Below, piece after piece: positions 1 through 9,664 of a stretch of DNA of 64,000 nucleotides. Source of the DNA: Pseudomonas chlororaphis subsp. piscium (GTDB lineage Bacteria; Pseudomonadota; Gammaproteobacteria; Pseudomonadales; Pseudomonadaceae); the NCBI RefSeq assembly GCF_003850345.1, contig NZ_CP027707.1, positions 6,749,001-6,813,000 on the forward strand, given 5' to 3'. The notes below the pieces were generated by a model, which was given only the letters and a program-made list of their open reading frames with translations, was not told the origin of the DNA and searched no databases. The stretch's first letter is position 1; every line of letters starts with the position of its first letter. The position numbers and the translations under genes were made by a program.

Positions 1-405
1 ATCTCGCCCTGGCTGGCGGCGGCCATCGCCCTGACGCTGTTCACCAGCGCCTACCTGGCGGAGATCTGGCGCGGCTGCGTCGACTCGATCCCCAACGGCC
101 AGTGGGAGGCGTCGTCCAGCCTGGCGCTCAACCCTTATGAACAGCTGCGCCATGTGATCCTGCCGCAGGCGCTGCGGATCGCCGTGGCGCCCACCGTGGG
201 CTTTTCGGTGCAGGTGGTCAAAGGCACCGCGGTGACCTCGATCATCGGCTTCACCGAGCTGACCAAGACCGGCGGCATGCTCGCCAACGCCACCTTCGAG
301 CCCTTCATGGTCTACGGCCTGGTGGCGCTCGGTTACTTCCTGCTGTGCTACCCCCTGTCCCTCAGTGCGCGCTACCTGGAAAGGAGACTGCATGCCTCTG
401 CTTAG
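1..405 (+). CDS. Amino-acid ABC transporter permease, C-terminal part
   Basis: The reading frame is open from the first base, so the gene starts outside the window. The 134 visible residues are the end of a polar-amino-acid-type permease (HisM/GlnP family). They contain the cytoplasmic EAA loop (EASSSLALNPYEQLRHVILP, residues about 46-65 of the fragment), which docks onto the ATPase, followed by two hydrophobic segments. The stop overlaps the start of the ATPase gene downstream by 14 bases, as expected for one importer operon. The substrate cannot be read from this fragment; a polar or basic amino acid is the family norm. Confidence 0.9.
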   Translation: MSPWLAAAIALTLFTSAYLAEIWRGCVDSIPNGQWEASSSLALNPYEQLRHVILPQALRIAVAPTVGFSVQVVKGTAVTSIIGFTELTKTGGMLANATFEPFMVYGLVALGYFLLCYPLSLSARYLERRLHASA

Positions 406-1129
406 AATTTCCGCCCTGCATAAATATTACGGCGACCATCATGTGCTCAAGGGCATCGACCTCAGTATCGAGGAAGGCCAGGTGGTGGCGATCATCGGCC
501 GCAGCGGCTCGGGCAAGAGCACCTTGCTGCGCACCCTCAACGGCCTGGAATCGATCAACGACGGGGTCATCGAAGTCGATGGCGAATACCTCGACGCCGC
601 CCGCGCCGACCTGCGCAGCCTGCGGCAGAAGGTCGGCATGGTGTTCCAGCAGTTCAACCTGTTCCCGCACCTGACCGTCGGCGAGAATGTCATGCTCGCC
701 CCGCAAGTGGTGCAGAAGGTGCCCAAGGCCAGGGCCGCCGAACTGGCGCGGGAGATGCTGAAACGGGTCGGCCTGGAGGAGAAGTTCGACGCCTTCCCCG
801 ACCGCCTGTCCGGCGGCCAGCAGCAGCGGGTGGCGATTGCCCGGGCGCTGGCCATGTCGCCCAAGGTGCTGCTGTGCGACGAGATCACCTCGGCCCTGGA
901 CCCGGAACTGGTCAACGAAGTCCTGAGCGTGGTGCGTCAGCTGGCCAAGGACGGCATGACCCTGATCATGGTGACCCACGAGATGCGTTTTGCCCGGGAA
1001 GTGGGCGACAAACTGGTGTTCATGCACCAGGGCAAGGTGCATGAAGTGGGCGACCCGAAAGTGCTGTTCGCCAACCCGCAGACGCCGGAGCTGGCGAATT
1101 TTATCGGGACCAATGAGGCAGTAGGCTGA
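392..1129 (+). CDS. Amino-acid ABC transporter ATP-binding protein
   Basis: A 245-residue ATPase of the GlnQ/HisP/ArtP family that energises amino-acid import at the inner membrane. Visible motifs are Walker A (GRSGSGKST), the Q-loop (VFQQFNLFPHLT), the signature LSGGQQQR, Walker B (VLLCDEITSALDP) and the switch histidine (VTHEM). I placed the start at ATG 392 because AAGGAG lies 5 bases upstream and MPLLRI aligns with family N-termini; an upstream in-frame ATG at 365 would add nine unlikely residues. Walker B reads DEITSALDP rather than the commoner DEPTSALDP, a variant known in this family. It pairs with the truncated permease just upstream. Confidence 0.93.
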   Translation: MPLLRISALHKYYGDHHVLKGIDLSIEEGQVVAIIGRSGSGKSTLLRTLNGLESINDGVIEVDGEYLDAARADLRSLRQKVGMVFQQFNLFPHLTVGENVMLAPQVVQKVPKARAAELAREMLKRVGLEEKFDAFPDRLSGGQQQRVAIARALAMSPKVLLCDEITSALDPELVNEVLSVVRQLAKDGMTLIMVTHEMRFAREVGDKLVFMHQGKVHEVGDPKVLFANPQTPELANFIGTNEAVG

Positions 1130-1154
1130 GACTCCGCGGCGCCTGCCAGATTAT

Positions 1155-1219
1155 TTCGTGAATACGCTCGCTCCTATAAAAGGCCGTATGCCCCTGTAGG
1201 AGCGAGCTTGCCCGCGATC
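1155..1219. repeat. REP pair (inverted, REPIN-like)
   Basis: Two imperfect copies of the Pseudomonas REP motif (GTAGGAGCGAGCTTGCCCGCGA type) face each other here: a degenerate inverted copy at about 1155-1178 and a near-consensus copy at about 1195-1219. They lie between the ABC operon and ppx, where REP pairs typically collect. Confidence 0.7.
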
Positions 1220-1346
1220 TGGCGCAAAGCGTTCGGCGCTTTTGCCTGCGTTGCATCAAGGATCGCGTCTTCGGCCACTGCTGCGCGTTGGCGCGAGCGA
1301 TTGATCGTGGCAGGATGGCAAGGTTATCGACCGAGACCCCCAAACC

Positions 1347-2849
1347 ATGCCGCAATCCCAAGCCAAGAATCTGTCCCTGATCGCCGCCATCGACCTGGGC
1401 TCCAACAGCTTTCACATGGTCGTGGCCAAGGCTCACCATAATGAAATCCGCATTCTCGAGCGGCTCGGTGAAAAAGTGCAGTTGGCCGCCGGGATCGACG
1501 AAGACCGTCAACTCAACGAAGAATCCATGCAGCGCGGGCTCGATTGCCTGAAGCGCTTCGCCCAACTGATCAACGGCATGCCCCTGGGCGCGGTGCGCAT
1601 CGTCGGCACCAACGCCCTGCGCGAAGCCCGCAACCGCGGCGAATTCATCCGCCGCGCCGAAGAGATCCTCGGCCACCCGGTGGAAGTCATCTCCGGCCGT
1701 GAAGAGGCCCGCCTCATCTACCTGGGCGTGTCCCATACCCTCGCCGACACCCCGGGCAAGCGCCTGGTCGCCGACATCGGCGGCGGCAGTACCGAATTCA
1801 TCATCGGCCAGCGCTTCGAACCGCTGCTGCGCGAGAGTCTGCAGATGGGCTGCGTCAGCTTCACCCAGCGTTATTTCCGCGACGGCAAGATCACCCCGGC
1901 ACGCTACGCCCAGGCCTACACCGCGGCGCGCCTGGAAATCATGAGCATCGAACACGCCCTGCATCGCCTGACCTGGGATGAAGCCATCGGCTCCTCGGGC
2001 ACCATCCGCGCCATCGGCCTGGCGCTCAAGGCCGGCGGCCAGGGCAGTGGCGAAGTCAACGCCGAAGGCCTGGCCTGGCTCAAGCGCCGGCTGTTCAAGC
2101 TGGGCGACGTGGAGAAAATCGACTTCGAAGGCATCAAGCCGGATCGCCGGGCGATCTTCCCCGCCGGCCTGGCGATTCTCGAAGCCATCTTCGACGCCCT
2201 CGAACTGCAGCGCATGGACCACTGCGAAGGCGCCCTGCGCGAAGGCGTGCTCTACGACCTGCTGGGCCGCCATCACCACGAAGACGTGCGTGAACGCACC
2301 CTTGGCTCGCTGATGGAGCGTTATCACGTCGACCTGGAACAGGCCGCCCGGGTCGAGCGCAAGGCGCTCCACGCCTTCGACCAGGTGGCCGAGGACTGGG
2401 ACCTGGAGGACGGTGTCTGGCGCGAACTGCTGGGCTGGGCCGCCAAGGTCCATGAAGTGGGGCTGGATATCGCCCACTACCAGTACCACAAGCACGGCGC
2501 CTACCTGATCGAGCACTCCGACCTCGCCGGTTTCTCCCGCGAAGACCAGCAAATGCTCGCGCTGCTGGTACGCGGCCACCGCCGCAACATTCCCAAGGAC
2601 AAGTTCGCCGAATTCGGCGAGGAAGGCAGCAAGCTGATTCGCCTGTGCGTGCTGCTTCGTTTCGCCATCCTGTTCCATCACATCCGCGGCACCCAGGAAA
2701 TGCCCCAGGTGAAGCTGCACGCCGCCGGCGACAGCCTGGAGGTGATGTTCCCGGCAAACTGGCTGGACGAGAACCAGCTGACCCAGGCCGACTTCGCCCT
2801 GGAAGCGGAGTGGCTGACCCGGGTCGGCATCATCCTCAACGTGCGCTGA
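1347..2849 (+). CDS. ppx: Exopolyphosphatase
   Basis: A 500-residue Ppx/GppA phosphatase that releases orthophosphate from the ends of inorganic polyphosphate. The ASKHA-type phosphate-1 motif ([14 protein letters not shown], about residues 14-27) and phosphate-2 motif ([10 protein letters not shown], about residue 145) are clear. The length fits the two-domain ATPase core plus the C-terminal HD-like helical domain of bacterial Ppx. It converges on ppk across a shared hairpin terminator, the usual Pseudomonas arrangement, so synthesis and breakdown of polyphosphate are encoded tail to tail. A GppA-like (pppGpp phosphatase) activity cannot be excluded by sequence, but proximity to ppk favours Ppx. 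Confidence 0.95.
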   Translation: MPQSQAKNLSLIAAIDLGSNSFHMVVAKAHHNEIRILERLGEKVQLAAGIDEDRQLNEESMQRGLDCLKRFAQLINGMPLGAVRIVGTNALREARNRGEFIRRAEEILGHPVEVISGREEARLIYLGVSHTLADTPGKRLVADIGGGSTEFIIGQRFEPLLRESLQMGCVSFTQRYFRDGKITPARYAQAYTAARLEIMSIEHALHRLTWDEAIGSSGTIRAIGLALKAGGQGSGEVNAEGLAWLKRRLFKLGDVEKIDFEGIKPDRRAIFPAGLAILEAIFDALELQRMDHCEGALREGVLYDLLGRHHHEDVRERTLGSLMERYHVDLEQAARVERKALHAFDQVAEDWDLEDGVWRELLGWAAKVHEVGLDIAHYQYHKHGAYLIEHSDLAGFSREDQQMLALLVRGHRRNIPKDKFAEFGEEGSKLIRLCVLLRFAILFHHIRGTQEMPQVKLHAAGDSLEVMFPANWLDENQLTQADFALEAEWLTRVGIILNVR

Positions 2850-2856
2850 TCCCTGC

Positions 2857-2886
2857 GTAGGAGCCAGCCGGCAAGCCGGCCCCTAC
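2857..2886. repeat. REP-like palindrome
   Basis: A nearly perfect palindrome of the form GTAGGAGCC-AGCCGGCAAGCC-GGCCCCTAC starts seven bases after the ppx stop. It resembles a REP half-element with the core shortened. It may protect the ppx mRNA end; that is inference. Confidence 0.6.
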
Positions 2887-2912
2887 CATCCTCGCCAGCC
2901 GCGACACCAAAT

Positions 2913-2948
2913 AAAAAGGCCAGCCCGATACTCGGGCTGGCCTTTTTT
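2913..2948. terminator. Bidirectional rho-independent terminator (ppx/ppk)
   Basis: An A-run, an 11-base stem (AGGCCAGCCCG pairing with CGGGCTGGCCT) around a short loop, then a T-run. Because both flanks are A/T runs, it can stop transcription of ppx on the plus strand and of ppk on the minus strand. Confidence 0.9.
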
Positions 2949-2968
2949 GTTGGCGGCACCTGAGGTGC

Positions 2969-5188
2969 TTAGCGCACCGCCAGCACCGGATTGCTCAGGC
3001 GCTCCAGCAATGTGGCCTGGGCGCTGCGCGGGTTCTGGTTGCCGGTCGGCGTGTTGCGGATGTAGCGACCGTCCGACTGCAGGCTCCAGCTGTGGGTGTT
3101 ATCGGTGAGATAACTTTCCAGCTCCTTCTTGACCCGCAGAATCAGCTTCTTACCCTCGACCGGGAAGCAGGTCTCGACGCGCTTGTCGAGGTTGCGCTCC
3201 ATCCAGTCGGCGCTGGACAGGAACATCTGCTCCTCGCCGCCATTGAGGAAGTAGAACACCCGGGTGTGCTCCAGGAAGCGGCCGATGATCGAACGCACAT
3301 GGATGTTGTGCGACACGCCGGCGATCCCCGGACGCAGGCAGCACATGCCCCGCACCACCAGGTCGATACGCACGCCCGACTGGCTGGCCTTGTACAGCGC
3401 GCGGATGATCTTCGGATCGGTCAGCGAGTTGAACTTGGCGATGATGTGCGCCGGCTTGCCGTCCAGGGCGAACTGGGTCTCCCGGGCGATCATGTCGAGC
3501 ATGCCCTTCTTCAGGGTGAAGGGCGCGTGCAGCAGCTTCTTCATGCGCAGGGTCTTGCCCATGCCGATCAACTGGCTGAAGAGCTTGCCGACGTCTTCGC
3601 ACAAGGCGTCGTCGGACGTCAGCAGGCTGTAGTCGGTGTACAGGCGGGCGTTGCCGGCGTGGTAGTTGCCGGTGCCCAGGTGGGCGTAGCGCACGATCTC
3701 GCCGGCTTCGCGACGCAGGATCAGCATCATCTTGGCGTGGGTCTTGAAACCGACCACGCCGTAGATCACCACCGCGCCGGCCGCTTGCAGGCGGCTGGCC
3801 AGTTGCAGGTTGGACTCTTCGTCGAAGCGCGCGCGCAGCTCGATCACCGCAGTGACTTCCTTGCCGTTACGTGCCGCATCCACCAGCGCATCAACGATTT
3901 CCGAGTTCGCGCCACTGCGGTACAGGGTCTGGCGCACCGCCAGCACGTGCGGATCCTTGGCCGCCTGACGCAGCAGGTCGACCACCGGAGTGAAGGACTC
4001 GAACGGGTGCAGCAGCAGGATGTCCTGCTTGCTGATCACGCTGAAGATGTTCTCGCTGTTCTGCAGCAGTTTGGGAATCTGCGGGGTGAACGGCGTGTAT
4101 TGCAGCTCCGGATGGCTGTCCAGGCCAGTGATGCTGAACAGGCGCGTCAGGTTCACCGGACCGTTGACCTGGTACAGCTCGGTCTCGCTCAGGTTGAACT
4201 GCTTGAGCAGGTAGTCGGACAGGTGTTTCGGGCAAGTGTCGGCCACTTCCAGACGCACCGCGTCGCCGTAACGACGGGAGAACAGCTCGCCGCGCAGGGC
4301 GCGGGCCAGGTCTTCGACGTCCTCGGTGTCCACCGCCAGGTCGGCGTTCCGGGTCAGGCGGAACTGATAGCAGCCCTTTACCTTCATGCCCTGGAACAGG
4401 TCGTCGGCGTGGGCGTGGATCATCGACGAGAGGAATACATAGTTGTCGCCAGGGCCGCCGACTTCTTCCGGCACCTTGATGATCCGCGGCAACAGGCGCG
4501 GCGCCGGGATGATCGCCAGGCCGGAATCGCGACCGAAGGCGTCGATCCCTTCGAGTTCGACGATGAAGTTCAGGCTCTTGTTCACCAGCAGCGGGAACGG
4601 GTGTGTCGGATCGAGGCCGATCGGGGTGATGATCGGCGCGATCTCGTCGCGAAAGTAACGACGAACCCAGGTCTTGAGCTTGGCGGTCCAGTAACGGCGA
4701 CGGATGAAGCGGACCTGATGCTTCTCCAGCTCCGGCAACAGGATGTCGTTGAGGATCGCGTACTGGCGGTCGACATGACCGTGCACCAGGTCGCTGATGC
4801 GCGCCAGGGCCTGGTGCGGCTGCAGGCCATCGGCACCGGCCTGCTCACGGGCGAAGGTGATCTGCTTCTTCAGGCCGGCGACGCGGATCTCGAAGAACTC
4901 GTCCAGGTTGCTGGAGAAGATCAGCAGGAACTTCAGGCGCTCCAGCAACGGGTAGGACTCATCCAGCGCCTGCTCCAGCACGCGGATGTTGAACTGCAGT
5001 TGCGACAGCTCGCGATGGATATACAGGCTGCTGTCATCCAGGCTCGGGATGACCAGGGTCGGCATCGCCACATGCGGTGCGTCCGCTTGCACCGGCGGGG
5101 CTTCCAGCTCCGGTGGTGTTTCAACGACCTGCTCGACCACGGGTTGAGCTTCTTTTACGGCAACTTCAGTGAGTCCTTCGGTATTCAT
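2969..5188 (-). CDS. ppk: Polyphosphate kinase 1
   Basis: A 739-residue PPK1 that reversibly transfers the gamma phosphate of ATP onto polyphosphate at the inner membrane. The phospholipase-D-like catalytic domains are evident, including the phosphorylated-histidine region (HLGTGNYH, about residue 485) and [17 protein letters not shown] just before it. The first 50 residues (Val, Glu, Gln and Pro-rich) are a Pseudomonas-type extension before the conserved domain starts near [14 protein letters not shown]. It lies 18 bases after hemB on the same strand, so the two may share a transcript. Confidence 0.96.
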   Translation of the reverse strand: MNTEGLTEVAVKEAQPVVEQVVETPPELEAPPVQADAPHVAMPTLVIPSLDDSSLYIHRELSQLQFNIRVLEQALDESYPLLERLKFLLIFSSNLDEFFEIRVAGLKKQITFAREQAGADGLQPHQALARISDLVHGHVDRQYAILNDILLPELEKHQVRFIRRRYWTAKLKTWVRRYFRDEIAPIITPIGLDPTHPFPLLVNKSLNFIVELEGIDAFGRDSGLAIIPAPRLLPRIIKVPEEVGGPGDNYVFLSSMIHAHADDLFQGMKVKGCYQFRLTRNADLAVDTEDVEDLARALRGELFSRRYGDAVRLEVADTCPKHLSDYLLKQFNLSETELYQVNGPVNLTRLFSITGLDSHPELQYTPFTPQIPKLLQNSENIFSVISKQDILLLHPFESFTPVVDLLRQAAKDPHVLAVRQTLYRSGANSEIVDALVDAARNGKEVTAVIELRARFDEESNLQLASRLQAAGAVVIYGVVGFKTHAKMMLILRREAGEIVRYAHLGTGNYHAGNARLYTDYSLLTSDDALCEDVGKLFSQLIGMGKTLRMKKLLHAPFTLKKGMLDMIARETQFALDGKPAHIIAKFNSLTDPKIIRALYKASQSGVRIDLVVRGMCCLRPGIAGVSHNIHVRSIIGRFLEHTRVFYFLNGGEEQMFLSSADWMERNLDKRVETCFPVEGKKLILRVKKELESYLTDNTHSWSLQSDGRYIRNTPTGNQNPRSAQATLLERLSNPVLAVR

Positions 5189-5206
5189 CGCGTGTTCCTG
5201 GGAGGG

Positions 5207-6346
<1,140 letters not shown>

Positions 6347-6427
6347 TCACGTCGAGACACATTTGGATACTTTCCTCCATGGGCTCGAAGGGTTAGGCTG
6401 CGCGTTCATTTCGCCAGCACCCAGACA

Positions 6428-7060
6428 ATGCTCCAACAATTTCTGCATGACTTCGGCTACTTTGCCCTCTTTCTCGGCACGTTCTTCGAAGGCGAAACCA
6501 TTCTGGTACTCGCAGGCTTCCTGGCGTTCCGTGGATACATGGACATCAACCTGGTGGTGGTCGTGGCCTTCTTCGGCAGCTATGCCGGCGATCAGCTGTG
6601 GTACTTCCTGGGACGCAAGCACGGGCGCAAGCTCTTGGCGCGCAAGCCGCGCTGGCAATTGATGGGCGATCGGGCGCTGGAGCATATCCGCAAGCATCCG
6701 GACATCTGGGTGCTGAGCTTCCGCTTCGTCTACGGCCTGCGTACCGTGATGCCGGTGGCCATCGGCTTGTCGGGGTACCCACCGGGACGTTATCTGTTGC
6801 TCAACGGCATTGGCGCCGCGATCTGGGCCGCCGCCCTGGCCGCCGCGGCCTACCACTTCGGCGCCGTGCTCGAAGGCATGCTGGGCAGCATCAAGAAATA
6901 CGAACTGTGGGTGCTCGGCGCCTTGCTGGTCCTGGGCTTTGTCCTGTGGCTGCGCCGCCGCTTCAAGAATGCGCGGCTGGCCAAGGCGGTCTACGAAGCC
7001 GAACAGGTCAAGCAGAACGAACAGAGCGATTGCTGCAAGTCTAAGACGCCAGTCGAGTAA
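6428..7060 (+). CDS. DedA-family membrane protein
   Basis: A 210-residue polytopic inner-membrane protein of the DedA/SNARE-associated (PF09335) family, linked to lipid-carrier recycling and envelope homeostasis. Family signatures visible are the early acidic residue (FFEGETILVLAGFLA), the F/Y-x-G-R-x-x-G loop (YFLGRKHGRK) and the conserved arginine stretch RFVYGLRTVMPVAIG. The C-terminal 40 residues are basic and cytoplasmic. The frame stays open far upstream through the antisense of hemB, but similarity begins at MLQQFLHDFGYFALF, so ATG 6428 is preferred. Its last 20 bases overlap the convergent gene at 7041. Which of the several DedA paralogues it represents cannot be decided. Confidence 0.88.
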   Translation: MLQQFLHDFGYFALFLGTFFEGETILVLAGFLAFRGYMDINLVVVVAFFGSYAGDQLWYFLGRKHGRKLLARKPRWQLMGDRALEHIRKHPDIWVLSFRFVYGLRTVMPVAIGLSGYPPGRYLLLNGIGAAIWAAALAAAAYHFGAVLEGMLGSIKKYELWVLGALLVLGFVLWLRRRFKNARLAKAVYEAEQVKQNEQSDCCKSKTPVE

Positions 7061-8276
7061 GGCGGCCCCGGCAGCAGTAAAGCGCGATGCCACTGAGCAG
7101 GCTGTAACTGATCAGGCCGACCCAGCCCAAGGCGCTGGCCGGCCACAGCCCGACCAGGGGCGCCAGCCACACCAGCGGCAGGTTCGACGCCAGCCGTAGC
7201 AACTCCATCTTCAGCGCCCACGGGCGATTCTCCAGCGCCACCCCCAGCACGAACAGACCGAAGGCCATGGCGCTCCAGCCCAGCACCAGGGCCGCGACCG
7301 GCAGGCTGTCGCCCAGGTTCATCAGGTAGCTGCCAAAGGCCGCGTACGCCGCGAACTGCAACACCACATACCCCTGCTGCCAGGCATCCAGCGGCACCTC
7401 GAACTTGCGGAACTGGCTCAGGTCCGGCTTGCGCAGCGGGTACTTGGCCGCCACATCCGCCGGGCGCCAGCCGGTGCGCATGAACCAGATCCGCAGCTTG
7501 TCCCACAAGCGCTCGGTACGCCGCGCATCGTCCAGCAACTGGGCATAGAACTGCAGGTTGGCCCACACCGGGTTCCAACTGGCCAGGGGCGTGGTGACGC
7601 CGAAGACCACCGGCTCGTTGTCGTCCTCCTCCTGAAAGGTGCCGAACAGCCGGTCCCAAATAATGAACACGCCGCCGTAGTTGCGATCCATGTAGAGAGC
7701 GTTCTGCGCATGGTGGGCCCGATGATTGGACGGCGAGACGAAAAACCATTCGAACCAGCCCAGCTTGGGAATATGCCGGGTGTGCACCCAGAACTGATAC
7801 AGCAGGTTCAGCGCCCCCACGCTGACAAACACCAGCAGCGGCACCCCCAGCACGGCCATCGGCAGGTAGAAAATCCAGCTCAGCAGGAAGCCGGTGCTGG
7901 TCTGGCGCAGCGCCGTGGAGAGGTTGTAGTCCTCGCTCTGGTGATGCACCGAATGCGCCGCCCAGAGAATGTTGCGCTCATGGCCCATGCGGTGCAGCCA
8001 GTAGTAGCAGAAGTCGTAGAGGACAAAGGCGAACACCCAGACCCAGGCGCTCTCGGCCGACAGGGTAAAGAGCCCCAGGTGCTCCAGGGCATAGGCGTAG
8101 GTCACCAGGCCAACGCCCTTGGTCAGCAGCCCGGTGGTGGTCGACAGGGCCCCGGTACTGAGGCTGTTGATGGCGTCCGCGACCCGATAGTTATTCACCC
8201 CCCGCCAGCGGTCGACCAGCAGTTCGAGGGTTATCAGCACAAAGAAGAACGGCACCGCATAAAGAATGAAATTCAT
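7041..8276 (-). CDS. Sterol desaturase / fatty acid hydroxylase family protein
   Basis: A 411-residue membrane protein with the eight-histidine di-iron signature of the fatty-acid hydroxylase superfamily (PF04116): HRMGH (95-99), HSVHH (108-112) and NHRAHH (H185, H188, H189). Hydrophobic segments surround the histidine boxes, and the C-terminal 110 residues add further membrane helices. Members hydroxylate or desaturate lipid substrates using O2; the substrate is unknown here. The 3' end overlaps the DedA gene tail to tail by 20 bases, so no terminator fits between them. Confidence 0.87.
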   Translation of the reverse strand: MNFILYAVPFFFVLITLELLVDRWRGVNNYRVADAINSLSTGALSTTTGLLTKGVGLVTYAYALEHLGLFTLSAESAWVWVFAFVLYDFCYYWLHRMGHERNILWAAHSVHHQSEDYNLSTALRQTSTGFLLSWIFYLPMAVLGVPLLVFVSVGALNLLYQFWVHTRHIPKLGWFEWFFVSPSNHRAHHAQNALYMDRNYGGVFIIWDRLFGTFQEEDDNEPVVFGVTTPLASWNPVWANLQFYAQLLDDARRTERLWDKLRIWFMRTGWRPADVAAKYPLRKPDLSQFRKFEVPLDAWQQGYVVLQFAAYAAFGSYLMNLGDSLPVAALVLGWSAMAFGLFVLGVALENRPWALKMELLRLASNLPLVWLAPLVGLWPASALGWVGLISYSLLSGIALYCCRGRLTRLAS

Positions 8277-8389
8277 GACACGACCTGATCGGAATCCTGA
8301 TCGAAGATTAGGTCGAGCGGCGGGATAACCCTATGGCAACGGGCGACAAATTAGTGGACATTTAACGCCATGAATCTGGAGAAAAAACC

Positions 8390-9058
8390 ATGAGCAAAAA
8401 AGTTGCAGTGATCCTTTCCGGCTGTGGCGTCTACGACGGTGCCGAGATCCATGAAAGCGTCATCACCCTGCTGCGTCTGGACCAGCGTGGCGCCCAGGTA
8501 CAGTGCTTCGCCCCGAACATCGCCCAGTTGCATGTGATCAACCACCTGACCGGCGCAGAGATGCCCGAGTCGCGCAATGTCCTGGTGGAGTCGGCGCGCA
8601 TCGCCCGTGGCCAGGTGAAAGACATCCGCGACGCCGACGCCGAAGACTTCGACGCGCTGATCGTGCCGGGCGGCTTTGGCGCGGCGAAAAACCTCTCCAA
8701 CTTCGCCGTGGAAGGGGCCGGCTGCACGGTCCAGCCGGATGTCCTGGCACTGACCGAAGCCTTCGCCGAAGCCGGCAAGCCGGTGGGCCTGATCTGCATC
8801 TCGCCGGCATTGGCGGCGAAGATCTACGGCCCGGGCGTCACCTGCACCATCGGCAACGATGCCGACACCGCGGCCGCCGTGAGCAAGATGGGCGCGACCC
8901 ACGCAGAATGCGCCGTCGGCGACATCATCGAGGACAAGGCGCGCAAGCTAGTCAGCACCCCGGCCTACATGCTCGCGCAGTCCATCAGCGAAGCAGCGGC
9001 CGGAATCAATAAGCTGGTGGATCGGGTGCTGGAACTGACCCACGAAAACGACGAATAA
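8390..9058 (+). CDS. elbB: Isoprenoid biosynthesis glyoxalase ElbB
   Basis: A 222-residue DJ-1/PfpI superfamily protein that matches ElbB (glyoxalase III-type, historically linked to isoprenoid synthesis). Key parts are GCGVYDGAEIHES near the N-terminus, DALIVPGGFGAAKNLSNFA in the middle and the nucleophilic-elbow cysteine in KPVGLICISPAL. A purine-rich GGAGAAAAAA precedes the ATG. It is divergent from the hydroxylase gene and followed by a short gap with no clear terminator. Confidence 0.93.
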   Translation: MSKKVAVILSGCGVYDGAEIHESVITLLRLDQRGAQVQCFAPNIAQLHVINHLTGAEMPESRNVLVESARIARGQVKDIRDADAEDFDALIVPGGFGAAKNLSNFAVEGAGCTVQPDVLALTEAFAEAGKPVGLICISPALAAKIYGPGVTCTIGNDADTAAAVSKMGATHAECAVGDIIEDKARKLVSTPAYMLAQSISEAAAGINKLVDRVLELTHENDE

Positions 9059-9106
9059 CCCCAGCACCGTGGCGAGCCGGCAAGCGCCCTCGCCTTACGG
9101 CCCCCG

Positions 9107-9562
9107 TCAGGCCTGACGCGCCAGCCGCGTCAGGATGCGGTCCAGGGCGTTGGCGAAGGCCTGCTTCTCGCGATCCCCATAAGCGCCCGGCCCGCCACCG
9201 ACCTGCCCCTGCTCGCGCAGATCGGTAAACAGGTTACGCACCGCCAGCCGCTCACCCATGTTCTGCGCATCGAACTCCTTGCCCCGTGGGTCGAGGGCGG
9301 CAACGCCCTTCTTCACCAGCCGATCGGCCAGGGGCACGTCGCTGCAGATCACCAGTTCGCCCGGCACCGCGTGTTCCACCAGATAATCATCGGCCGCATC
9401 CGGGCCGCTGGGCACCACGATCAGCTTGACGCAGGCAAAGGCCGGCTTGATCTGCGGCTGCCCCGCCACCAGCAACAGCTCGAACTGGCGCTTGAGGGCA
9501 AACCTCACCACCTGATCCTTCGCCGCCTTGGGGCAGGCGTCGGCATCGATCCACACACGCAT
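9107..9562 (-). CDS. YaiI/YqxD (UPF0178) family protein
   Basis: A 151-residue protein of the YaiI/YqxD family, recognised by its N-terminus (MRVWIDADACPKAAKD), the acidic segment PSGPDAADDYLVE and ICSDVPLADRLVKKG. The conserved aspartates and the Asp-rich start resemble PIN-like nucleases, but the biochemical role is not established. It converges with elbB and is followed upstream by a REP pair. Confidence 0.9.
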   Translation of the reverse strand: MRVWIDADACPKAAKDQVVRFALKRQFELLLVAGQPQIKPAFACVKLIVVPSGPDAADDYLVEHAVPGELVICSDVPLADRLVKKGVAALDPRGKEFDAQNMGERLAVRNLFTDLREQGQVGGGPGAYGDREKQAFANALDRILTRLARQA

Positions 9563-9582
9563 TGCGTTATTCCTCTGAAAGC

Positions 9583-9645
9583 ATCGCGGGCAAGCCTCGC
9601 TCCTACAGATCTCGATGAACTGTGGGAGCGCGGCTTGCCCGCGAT
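9583..9645. repeat. REP pair (REPIN)
   Basis: Two inverted REP copies: TCGCGGGCAAGC-CTCGCTCCTAC on the left arm and GTGGGAGCGCGGCTTGCCCGCGA on the right arm, separated by about 17 bases. This is the classic head-to-head REPIN layout of fluorescent pseudomonads. Confidence 0.85.
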
Positions 9646-9664
9646 AATGCGCGAAGTGGATGCC